Positions 1-5,738 of a stretch of DNA of 13,610 nt are shown here, piece by piece. Source of the DNA: RGIG3009 sp964390295. Lineage in GTDB: Bacteria > Bacillota > Clostridia > Oscillospirales > Acutalibacteraceae. The translations under genes were made by a program, and so were the position numbers. Positions within the stretch are counted from its first letter, which is position 1; every line of letters begins with the position of its first letter. The notes under the pieces are model-generated. The model was not told where the DNA came from and did not search any database. It saw only the letters and a list, made by a program, of their open reading frames with translations. Where the stretch lies: assembly GCA_964390295.1 (NCBI GenBank), contig CAYMHR010000034.1:1-13610 (forward strand), in the 5' to 3' direction.

Positions 1-69
1 TCAAATTATTTCGGCTATAAACATAAAATCTTGCTTCTGTGTGCGTTGTATCAAGAAATTCCACACCCA

Positions 70-112
70 AACAAAAATACCCCAAACAGGAAGAAATCCT
101 TCCTGTCTGGGG
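70..112 (-). terminator. Hairpin, probable minus-strand intrinsic terminator
   Basis: Arms at 80-93 and 99-112 pair at 13 of 14 positions with a 5-base loop. Read on the minus strand the hairpin is followed by a T-rich stretch (70-79), as in an intrinsic terminator. The right arm overlaps the first bases of the tRNA-like sequence, which is unusual. A second pairing is possible between CACACCC (62-68) and GGGTGTG (111-117). No minus-strand gene that it would serve is visible. Bases 1-60 hold nothing else I can support. Confidence 0.5.
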
Positions 113-190
113 GTGTGTAACTGTTTCACTGGGGAGAGCACTTGAATGGCATTCAAGAGGTCAGCGGTTCGATCCCGCTTATCTCCACCA
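109..190 (+). tRNA. tRNA-Ala(GGC)-like sequence with abnormal D-arm region
   Basis: The 3' three quarters are a clean tRNA. The anticodon arm is CTTGA/ATGGCAT/TCAAG with anticodon GGC (alanine), the T arm is AGCGG/TTCGATC/CCGCT, and the acceptor 3' strand is TATCTCC followed by A and an encoded CCA (188-190). The 5' end GGGGGTG (109-115) can pair with all seven acceptor bases, allowing G-U pairs, and gives the G3-U70 pair that identifies tRNA-Ala. The segment from 116 to the D stem (GTTT 123-126 with GAGC 136-139) is about five bases too long, making 82 bases in all instead of about 76. It may be a degenerate tRNA, a tRNA with an insertion, or a 3' fragment left by integration of a mobile element. 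Alanine identity is secure; function as a working gene is not. Confidence 0.55.
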
Positions 191-191
191 C

Positions 192-229
192 ACCGCAAAG
201 CTTGGATGGGCTTTGCGGTTTTTCTTTTT
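192..229 (+). terminator. Intrinsic terminator after the tRNA-like sequence
   Basis: A perfect 10-bp stem, ACCGCAAAGC (192-201) with GCTTTGCGGT (210-219), has an 8-base loop and is followed by TTTTCTTTTT. It lies two bases after the encoded CCA, as expected for a transcribed tRNA gene. Confidence 0.85.
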
Positions 230-238
230 GCAGACATG

Positions 239-272
239 AAAAAATCCGTTGTGGGCAACGTACCCACAACGG
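239..272 (-). terminator. Intrinsic terminator of the minus-strand sugar operon
   Basis: A perfect 10-bp stem pairs 246-255 (CCGTTGTGGG) with 263-272, and the minus strand continues into TTTTTT. It lies 22 bases beyond the stop of the aldolase gene, so it ends the four-gene minus-strand operon. Confidence 0.85.
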
Positions 273-294
273 CTTTGTGATATGGGGAAGGCGA

Positions 295-1131
295 TCAGGC
301 TTTGCCGACCGATTGGAACAACTGCATTTTGTTCATGACCGCTTGCCGGATATACTCCACCTTGAGACTGCGCGTGGAGAGGTAGTCCAACTGCTGTGCC
401 AGTCCGTCCTGCATGGCGCGGTTGCCTGCCAGACACAGATCGGTGAAAATGTTGACTTTGGCGATCCCCTCGCGAATGGTGTTGCGGAAGTCGTCGTCCG
501 ACAGGCCGCTTCCGCCGTGCAACACGAGCGGCGTGTCGAGGGTGCGGCGAATTTCGGCCAGTCGCTCCAAATTCAGAGCCGGCTTCGTTTTGTATATGCC
601 GTGAGCCGTGCCGATGGCGATGGCCAAAGCATCCACGCCGGTGGCTTCCACGTAGGCTTTTGCTTCCGCCGGGGTGGTATAGTGGTCGGTGGACAGATCG
701 TCGGGCGTATCGGCGTTGCCGACGTGTCCGATCTCGCCTTCGACGCTGGCACCAAAGCTGTGAGCGATGCGAACGACCTCGCGCGTTTCCGCGACGTTTT
801 GTGCCGGATCACCGGCAGAGCCGTCGAACATGACTGAGGAGAAGCCGAGCTTCAGCGCTTCCATGCAACGTTCGAAGGTCAAACCGTGGTCGTAATGCAA
901 CACGACCGGCACGCTGGCGCGCCGAGCGGCGGCAAGCATGGACGGAGCGATGAGGGACAGCTCGCCGTAAGGCAACAGAATTTCCGCGGTGCCGATGATG
1001 ACCGGCGAGCGCAATTCTTCGGCGGCGGAGATGACCGCCTCCAGCATATCGCTGTCGGTGGTGTTGAACAGGCCGACGCCGTAATGGTTTTTCTGTGCAT
1101 CCTTCAGCACGTCGTTTAAGGTTACTAACAT
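295..1131 (-). CDS. Class II fructose/tagatose-bisphosphate aldolase family protein
   Basis: This 278-residue protein belongs to the zinc-dependent class II aldolases, which cleave ketose 1,6-bisphosphates into dihydroxyacetone phosphate and glyceraldehyde 3-phosphate in the cytoplasm. Visible family residues are LHYDHG (78-83, catalytic Asp81 and zinc ligand His82), GEIG (132-135), GTAHG (174-178, zinc ligand His177), LHGGSG (204-209, His205) and KVNIFTD (225-231). The length matches KbaY/GatY/IolJ-type enzymes. The ATG at 1131 is chosen: it overlaps the end of the kinase gene by seven bases, implying translational coupling. An in-frame TTG six codons earlier lies deeper inside the kinase and is less likely. 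As last gene of the operon it would perform the final cleavage. Family is firm; which bisphosphate (fructose, tagatose or another) cannot be told from sequence. Confidence 0.93.
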   Translation of the reverse strand: MLVTLNDVLKDAQKNHYGVGLFNTTDSDMLEAVISAAEELRSPVIIGTAEILLPYGELSLIAPSMLAAARRASVPVVLHYDHGLTFERCMEALKLGFSSVMFDGSAGDPAQNVAETREVVRIAHSFGASVEGEIGHVGNADTPDDLSTDHYTTPAEAKAYVEATGVDALAIAIGTAHGIYKTKPALNLERLAEIRRTLDTPLVLHGGSGLSDDDFRNTIREGIAKVNIFTDLCLAGNRAMQDGLAQQLDYLSTRSLKVEYIRQAVMNKMQLFQSVGKA

Positions 1132-2105
1132 ACAGACACCCGCTTCCAATTTTCACAGAGTTTCAGAATTTCACGTTCGTTTTTCAAGCCGCTGACGGCA
1201 TCGATGCTGCGGAGAGATGCAGCAGCCGCCGCCGAGGAAAATTCCAGTATTTGCCGATCCGACCAGTCGCTGTGCAGACCGAGCAGGGTGGCGGCGCAAA
1301 ACGCATCGCCGGCACCGGTCGTGCCCTGAATATAGCCCGGCGGCAGTTGATAGGAGCCGACGGTCGTGAGACCGGCATCGGACAGGCACAGGGCGCGATC
1401 CGCCTTGTGGATAATCACCTTGTCTCGCACGCCCAGAGCACGCAGTCGCTCGGCGATCTGCGGCAGGGTATCGTCGGACGGCTCGATACCGGCCAGCTTG
1501 CCGGCTTCCAATTCGTTGACGATCAGATAATCGGTAAACGGCAGACAGGGACGCACCAGCGCATAGCGGTCGGAGTTTTCGCTGACCAAATCGATGGCGG
1601 TTTTGATGCCGTGTCGCTGTGCGTCGCGCAGAATGGCGACACCGTCGCCGTGATCCACCCGATCCAACAGCAAAAAGTAGCCGAGCAACAGTATCTTGGC
1701 AGGCAACGCTTCGAGCGGCACGTCGTCGCGGCCGAAGGAGGCCCCGGCACCGGCATACGTGAAGAAGGTGCGCTGACCGCCGGAGACGCTCATCACCTCG
1801 GTAAAGGTGGTGCTCTCTTCCGGCGACCGGGTGATACCGGAGCAGTGAACGCCCGCCTGCCGGAGCGTTTGCGTGATCAGCTCGCCGTTATCGTCGTTGC
1901 CGATCCGGCTGACGGCGTAAACGGAAAGCTCCGGCCGCATGGCTTTCAAATTCAAGCAGACGTTGGGTACGCAACCGCCGACGGCACGTTCCACGCGGCG
2001 AATTTGTACCAGCTCACCACAGGCAGGATAGGCGGCGATTTCGCAGATGGTATCCACCAACGCGGTACCGGCGACGGCAATGCCCTGACGTTCGACGGCG
2101 GACAT
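1125..2105 (-). CDS. PfkB/ribokinase-family carbohydrate kinase
   Basis: This 326-residue ATP-dependent sugar kinase has the PfkB signature GTTGAGDAF (residues 261-269), with Asp267 as the expected catalytic base and GAGD forming the anion hole. The N-terminal substrate-binding segment VGGCVPNVCLNL (42-53) matches the usual GG...N pattern. Its start ATG shares one base with the stop of the NagB-like gene (TAATG), and its 3' end overlaps the aldolase start, so all are expected to be translated as one unit. Between an isomerase and a class II aldolase, the simplest role is phosphorylation of a ketose phosphate to the bisphosphate, as a 1-phosphofructokinase or tagatose-6-phosphate kinase type enzyme would do. 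Phosphorylation of a free sugar is equally possible, since PfkB substrate specificity cannot be read reliably from motifs. Confidence 0.92.
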   Translation of the reverse strand: MSAVERQGIAVAGTALVDTICEIAAYPACGELVQIRRVERAVGGCVPNVCLNLKAMRPELSVYAVSRIGNDDNGELITQTLRQAGVHCSGITRSPEESTTFTEVMSVSGGQRTFFTYAGAGASFGRDDVPLEALPAKILLLGYFLLLDRVDHGDGVAILRDAQRHGIKTAIDLVSENSDRYALVRPCLPFTDYLIVNELEAGKLAGIEPSDDTLPQIAERLRALGVRDKVIIHKADRALCLSDAGLTTVGSYQLPPGYIQGTTGAGDAFCAATLLGLHSDWSDRQILEFSSAAAAASLRSIDAVSGLKNEREILKLCENWKRVSVC

Positions 2106-3049
2106 TAGTTACACTCCGCTTCCAGCGGACCGGCGAGCTCCTTCAGGAAGAAGAGCTTACCCGCCAGCGTGGGGATATAGGTGGAGGTGATCCACGGCGT
2201 TTTTTCGTGACGCAGCGTCATCCACAGCGACAATCCCTGCCATTGCATACCGCGTCCCAGCGTGCCGTCGGCACCGCCGATGGCGTAGTCCGCCTTCAGG
2301 AACACGCCGGGGCCGATGGTGTTGGCGCGGCAGGGAACCAGCGGCGTGCGGGATTTGAAGCTGGTGAGCGCGTTTTGCTCCACCGTCAGCGGATGAATTT
2401 TCGCGGCGATGCGATAGGGCTGCTTTTCCCATTCCTCGGTGGTATATTCCGCGGCGAAGGTCGGCTCCCAGAAAGCGATGTGGCACATTCTGCCGATACC
2501 GTAAACCAGCACCAGCTTGGCGCCCTCTGCCTTTAGTGCGTCGATCTCGGCTACGTAGGTCGGCAGGGAGTTCTTGGTGGCAAAATGGCGCTGATCGGCC
2601 GGAACCGTCAGCTCGCCCAGCGGGTTGAAGAGTGCCTGCTCCATGGAATACTGGAAGGAGCCGGGATTGTCGGCGGCCAGGGTGTTGCCCTCGCTGTCGG
2701 CCCACTCGTCCATGTTGAAGGTGTACACGTGCTCGCAGGAGACGCCCCAGGCGCGAATGAAGTAGACGACCCACTTGTACATGCCCATCGGGCCGACCGG
2801 GAAGATGAACGCGATTTTTTCGCCGCGATCCTTGGCGTTCTTAATTTGCAGAGCGATTTCGTGGCCCATGAAGGTTTCAAAGTCGGTCAGGCTGTCACAG
2901 GGAATCGGTGCAAAGTCCTTGTTCCAGTGCGGCTGACGATCGGTGATGCTTTCCGGCGAGCCGATGCAGGCATCGATCTTTTCAAAATCCCATCCGGCGG
3001 GGTAGAAGCCTTCCAACGCGGAGCCTTTGACGGTTGAGGTGAAATCCAT
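2105..3049 (-). CDS. NagB-like glucosamine-6-phosphate deaminase/isomerase-family protein with altered active site
   Basis: This 314-residue protein aligns by eye with glucosamine-6-phosphate deaminase (NagB). YTFNMDEW (109-116) matches TFNMDEY around catalytic Asp72 of the E. coli enzyme, and GIGRMCHIAFWEP (184-196) matches GVGNDGHIAFNEP. His190 and Glu195 correspond to His143 and Glu148, but the catalytic Asp141 position is Met188. The phosphate-binding PTGGTP loop is replaced by PVGPMG (84-89). It is also longer than NagB (266 residues in E. coli), with about 45 extra N-terminal residues. The ATG at 3049 is preceded by AAAGGAG at good spacing; a longer reading toward 3592 merely runs antiparallel through the upstream coding frame. 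It lies 25 bases after the deacetylase. A deaminase/isomerase on an unusual amino sugar is inferred; the substrate may not carry phosphate where NagB's does. Confidence 0.85.
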   Translation of the reverse strand: MDFTSTVKGSALEGFYPAGWDFEKIDACIGSPESITDRQPHWNKDFAPIPCDSLTDFETFMGHEIALQIKNAKDRGEKIAFIFPVGPMGMYKWVVYFIRAWGVSCEHVYTFNMDEWADSEGNTLAADNPGSFQYSMEQALFNPLGELTVPADQRHFATKNSLPTYVAEIDALKAEGAKLVLVYGIGRMCHIAFWEPTFAAEYTTEEWEKQPYRIAAKIHPLTVEQNALTSFKSRTPLVPCRANTIGPGVFLKADYAIGGADGTLGRGMQWQGLSLWMTLRHEKTPWITSTYIPTLAGKLFFLKELAGPLEAECN

Positions 3050-3074
3050 AATACGTTCTCCTTTGTTTTTATTT

Positions 3075-3782
3075 TTACGGCAACAGCCGTTTTGTGGTGC
3101 CCTTGAGATAGACCTGACACTGGCGGAAGCCTTCGGCATAGTCGGCACCGCACTGGAAGCCGCGATAGCGGCAGCAGGTCTTAACCATATCGGGAAAATC
3201 GATATGGTCGTGATCGCGCATCCAGACGATTTGCGATTCGTGGCAGTTGAGCATGGCAAGCTTGGTGTCGATATGCTCGGAAACGTCCACGTATTCGGTG
3301 GGGTTGAAATTGACGCCTGCCAGGGTATCCATGTAGTAGATGGGCACCATGCGGGCGCGGCCGTTGACAGCGGAGGGATAGTGCGGCAACGTGGCGACAA
3401 AGCAGGCATCGAACACCAGCCGCGAGACGGCGGTGTGATCCGGCATATAGTCGTCCGGCGAATGGGTGATGATGAAGTCCGGATCAACCAGACGGATGAC
3501 GTCGGCCACCTTGTCGCGCGCTTCCCGATTGTTATCGTAAATTTCCAAATCGTCGAAGCCGCCGTACATCCACTCAAAGCCGGCCATGGCACAGCTTTTT
3601 TGCGCTTCGGCGGCGCGCATGGTGGTCAGCTCGTCCGGCTGAATGATCTCGTGCCCTTGATTGCCGCTGGACAGATGACATACGACGACGCGGTCGCCGC
3701 GTTCCTTGCATTTCAGCAAGGTGCCGGCACAGGCGATTTCCATATCGTCCGGGTGGCACGATATGGCCAAAACCGTATACAT
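3075..3782 (-). CDS. PIG-L (LmbE-like) family deacetylase
   Basis: This 235-residue protein belongs to the PIG-L/LmbE zinc N-deacetylases, which remove acetyl groups from GlcNAc-containing substrates (examples are MshB, BshB and diacetylchitobiose deacetylase). The family motif HPDD is at residues 10-13, and the second motif PDDYMPDHTAV is at 109-119. Expected zinc ligands are His10, Asp13 and His116, with Asp12 as general base. There is no signal peptide, so it acts in the cytoplasm. The ATG follows a strong GGGGAGG ribosome site. It is the first gene of the four-gene operon and divergent from an AraC-type regulator. In context it probably generates a free amino sugar or amino-sugar phosphate for the NagB-like enzyme. 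A role in mycothiol or bacillithiol synthesis is not supported, because no glycosyltransferase or ligase is nearby. Confidence 0.9.
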   Translation of the reverse strand: MYTVLAISCHPDDMEIACAGTLLKCKERGDRVVVCHLSSGNQGHEIIQPDELTTMRAAEAQKSCAMAGFEWMYGGFDDLEIYDNNREARDKVADVIRLVDPDFIITHSPDDYMPDHTAVSRLVFDACFVATLPHYPSAVNGRARMVPIYYMDTLAGVNFNPTEYVDVSEHIDTKLAMLNCHESQIVWMRDHDHIDFPDMVKTCCRYRGFQCGADYAEGFRQCQVYLKGTTKRLLP

Positions 3783-3808
3783 AGGTAGTACCTCCCCTTA
3801 ATTTATTA

Positions 3809-3842
3809 CCTATAGTATATCGTGTTTTCTCTTGCAATGGAG
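3809..3842 (-). promoter_or_regulatory. Weak promoter region of the minus-strand operon
   Basis: Upstream of the deacetylase the minus strand carries TATACT (3819-3814) and TATAGG (3814-3809). TATACT has only CTCCAT at the 17-bp position, and TATAGG has TTGCAA (3837-3832) at 17 bp. Neither is a full consensus promoter. A weak core promoter suits an operon that needs an AraC-type activator. The exact start site is not determined. Confidence 0.4.
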
Positions 3843-3847
3843 TGCAA
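3832..3847. promoter_or_regulatory. Inverted repeat TTGCA-N6-TGCAA, candidate operator
   Basis: Arms TTGCA (3832-3836) and TGCAA (3843-3847) form a perfect 5-bp inverted repeat between the divergent deacetylase and AraC-family genes. It covers the -35 hexamer of the regulator promoter and the upstream part of the operon promoter, so one bound protein could repress its own gene while affecting the operon. AraC proteins more often use direct repeats, so the assignment is tentative. Confidence 0.35.
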
Positions 3848-3860
3848 AATCAGGTATGAT
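3832..3860 (+). promoter_or_regulatory. Promoter of the AraC-family regulator
   Basis: TTGCAA (3832-3837), a 17-bp spacer and TATGAT (3855-3860) form a good SigA-type promoter. Transcription would begin near 3867, which excludes a start codon at 3822 and supports the GTG at 3891. Confidence 0.75.
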
Positions 3861-3890
3861 ACTAATAAAATCAGACAGCGGGGTGATCGT

Positions 3891-4778
3891 GTGAAAGATA
3901 AATATATTAAAATGGATTTTGAGTCGGTTTTGAACGTGGAAAAGCTGATTACGATTTTTTACATGGAATTTCCCAAAAACTTCTATTACGAAGGGGAACG
4001 GCACGATTTTTGGGAAATGGTCTACGTGGATAAGGGCGAGATGATCTGCACCGCCGATACCAAGCGGTTTATCTTGAAAAGCGGGGAAATGACGTTTCAC
4101 AAGCCTAACGAATTTCACAATTTGTCGGGCAATAACAGCGTGTCCCCGAACGTCAGCATCTTGACGTTCGATTGCCACAGCCCGGCCATGCGGCAGTTTG
4201 AGGGAAAAATATTTCGGCTGAGTGCCGAGGAAAAGAGCTTGCTGTCGATGCTGTTTGAGGAGGGGCTCTCCTGCTTTCAGCTGGCGGATGAAACCAATCC
4301 GCTGTTGCAACGGCTGAACCGAAGGGCGGATGCGCCGTTTGGCAGCAGTCAGATGACCAAAAACCTGCTGGAGGTTTTTCTGATCAAGCTTCAACGCCAC
4401 ACGCATACGCTGACCAAGACGATGCGTCAGGTGGAGGTGATTGACGGTGTGGATACCCCGTATTCGGTCAAGGAAATTCTGGACTATCTGAAAGCACACG
4501 TTTACGAGCGGTTGACGATCCGGCAGATTGCCGACGCTTTGGGAAAAAGTGAAAGCACCATCAAACAGCAGTTTGCTCATTATCGCAACAGCGGCCTGAT
4601 CCACTACTACAATTCGCTGAAAATCAAGGAGGCACGGCGGTTGATCCGCGACGGACAGTATAACATGGCGCAGATTGCCGACCTGCTTCAGTTCGACAGT
4701 CCCCAGTATTTTTCAAAATGCTTTAAGGCGTTTACCAACATGACACCGACGGAATATAAGCGCTCCATCGTGAAATAA
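3891..4778 (+). CDS. AraC-family transcriptional regulator, probable regulator of the divergent sugar operon
   Basis: This 295-residue regulator has an N-terminal cupin-like ligand domain, with the segment around HDFWEMVYVDKGEM and the later FHKPNEFHNL being typical of AraC arabinose-binding-type domains. A C-terminal AraC DNA-binding domain runs from about residue 192 to 295. The first helix-turn-helix lies near LTIRQIADALGKSESTIKQQF (208 on), and the second near YNMAQIADLLQFDSPQYFSKCFK (257 on) ends with the classic NMTPTEYK. The GTG at 3891 is chosen because GGGGTGA precedes it and the promoter -10 lies at 3855-3860, downstream of earlier in-frame starts. Divergent placement suggests it senses a sugar intermediate and activates the deacetylase-to-aldolase operon. 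The ligand is unknown. Confidence 0.9.
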   Translation: MKDKYIKMDFESVLNVEKLITIFYMEFPKNFYYEGERHDFWEMVYVDKGEMICTADTKRFILKSGEMTFHKPNEFHNLSGNNSVSPNVSILTFDCHSPAMRQFEGKIFRLSAEEKSLLSMLFEEGLSCFQLADETNPLLQRLNRRADAPFGSSQMTKNLLEVFLIKLQRHTHTLTKTMRQVEVIDGVDTPYSVKEILDYLKAHVYERLTIRQIADALGKSESTIKQQFAHYRNSGLIHYYNSLKIKEARRLIRDGQYNMAQIADLLQFDSPQYFSKCFKAFTNMTPTEYKRSIVK

Positions 4779-4784
4779 GCAACG

Positions 4785-4813
4785 AAAAAACGCCGCCCGG
4801 ACGGGCGGCGTTT
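4785..4813 (-). terminator. Intrinsic terminator between convergent araC-type and yebC genes
   Basis: A perfect 11-bp GC-rich stem pairs 4788-4798 with 4803-4813 around GGAC. On the minus strand it runs into six T residues (4790-4785), ending the yebC transcript. On the plus strand only three Ts follow, so it may also stop the regulator transcript, less efficiently. Confidence 0.8.
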
Positions 4814-4836
4814 GAGGTGGTGTGCGATGGTGGGGA

Positions 4837-5571
4837 TCAGTCCTCCGGACGTTCCCAGTTGTGCCAGACGTTTTGCACGTCGTCGTTGTCCTCCAACGCG
4901 TCGAGCAGTTTGTCCATTTTGGCGGCGGCGTCCTCGTCGGGAATGGTGGAGTAGACGTCCGGTACCATTTCCAGCTCGGCGGACACAAAGGAGTAGCCCC
5001 TGGCCTCCAAATCGTCGCGCACGGCGGAAAAATCGTCCGGCTCGGTGGTGATTTCAAACACGTCCTCGTCGGCGGCAAAATCGGCGGCACCGGCTTCCAG
5101 CGCGTCCTCCATCACCTTGTCCTCGTCCAGGCCTTCGGCTTCGATGGCCAAAATTCCCTTTTGGTGGAACATGAAGCTGACACAGCCGCTTTGCCCCAGG
5201 TTGCCGCCGAATTTATCAAAATAGTGGCGCACGTCGGCGGCGGTGCGGTTGCGGTTGTCGGTCAGCGTTTCGACGATAACGGCGATGCCGCAGGGGCCGT
5301 AGCCCTCGTACTGCAAGGCCTCGTAGCTGTCGGCGTTGCCATCGCCGGCGGCTTTTTTGATAATGCGCTCGATGTTGTCGTTGGGCACGTTGTTCGCCTT
5401 GGCTTTGGCGATGGCGTCCTTCAGCTTGGAGTTGGAGGCCGGATCGGCACTGCCGCCCTCTTTGACGGCGACGGCGATCTCACGCCCCATTTTGGTAAAG
5501 ATTTTAGCCTTCTGGCCATCGGTCTTTTCTTTTTTGCGTTTGATATTGTTCCACTTGGAGTGTCCCGACAT
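4837..5571 (-). CDS. yebC: YebC/PmpR (TACO1) family protein
   Basis: This 244-residue protein starts with the invariant MSGHSKWNNIK and continues with DGQKAKIFTKMGREI, the hallmark N-terminus of the YebC/TACO1 family. Further family segments are NVPNDNIERIIKKAAG, YEGYGPCGIAVIVETLTDNRNRTAADVRHYF and GGNLGQSGCVSFMF. Length matches the usual 240-250 residues. Members were described as DNA-binding regulators (PmpR), and more recently as translation factors that relieve ribosome stalling on difficult peptide motifs; which applies here cannot be decided. The gene has its own consensus promoter and an AAGGAAGG ribosome site, and is flanked by convergent and divergent genes, so it is monocistronic. 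It is housekeeping rather than part of the sugar clusters. Confidence 0.96.
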   Translation of the reverse strand: MSGHSKWNNIKRKKEKTDGQKAKIFTKMGREIAVAVKEGGSADPASNSKLKDAIAKAKANNVPNDNIERIIKKAAGDGNADSYEALQYEGYGPCGIAVIVETLTDNRNRTAADVRHYFDKFGGNLGQSGCVSFMFHQKGILAIEAEGLDEDKVMEDALEAGAADFAADEDVFEITTEPDDFSAVRDDLEARGYSFVSAELEMVPDVYSTIPDEDAAAKMDKLLDALEDNDDVQNVWHNWERPED

Positions 5572-5605
5572 GGATACGACTTCCCTTCCTTAAAATACAA
5601 AACAC

Positions 5606-5634
5606 AGTATACCATAAATATTTTTCATGTGCAA
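5606..5634 (-). promoter_or_regulatory. Promoter of yebC
   Basis: On the minus strand, TTGCAC (5634-5629), a 17-bp spacer and TATACT (5611-5606) form a near-consensus SigA promoter about 35 bases upstream of the yebC start. Confidence 0.85.
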
Positions 5635-5635
5635 G

Positions 5636-5656
5636 GGCTATTATCGGCCGATAGCC
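5636..5656. promoter_or_regulatory. Palindrome between yebC and eda promoters, candidate operator
   Basis: Outer arms GGCTAT (5636-5641) and ATAGCC (5651-5656) enclose the perfect 10-bp palindrome ATCGGCCGAT (5643-5652). The element ends two bases before the -35 hexamer of the aldolase promoter and begins just beyond the -35 of yebC. It is not followed by a T-run, so a terminator is unlikely. A dimeric regulator of the 2-keto-3-deoxygluconate genes (LacI, GntR or IclR type) could bind here; no such regulator is encoded in this window. Confidence 0.45.
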
Positions 5657-5658
5657 AC

Positions 5659-5686
5659 TTGACTTTTCCGTAAATCCTTGTACAAT
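5659..5686 (+). promoter_or_regulatory. Promoter of the KDPG aldolase-KDG kinase operon
   Basis: TTGACT (5659-5664), a 16-bp spacer and TACAAT (5681-5686) form a SigA-type promoter, giving a start near 5693. The leader then carries a small hairpin, AAGGG with CCCTT, around 5701-5719. An ATG at 5685 lies inside the -10 box and cannot be the start codon of the aldolase. Confidence 0.8.
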
Positions 5687-5738
5687 GAATAATGAAGTAA
5701 AAGGGCCGTGCAGACCCTTAGTAAAAGGACGGATGGAT

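Noticed and set aside
1..267. Minus-strand 88-codon ORF containing GGDKRDRTADLLNAIQ
   Set aside because: This peptide is the well-known false translation of the antisense strand of a tRNA; the sequence is explained by the tRNA-like element and its terminators.
1095..2108. 337-codon plus-strand ORF opposite the PfkB kinase
   Set aside because: Antisense shadow; the minus strand carries the GAGDAF kinase with correct operon overlaps.
3050..3592. N-terminal extension of the NagB-like ORF up to 3592
   Set aside because: It runs through the deacetylase gene in another frame on the same strand, while a strong ribosome site and ATG exist at 3049.
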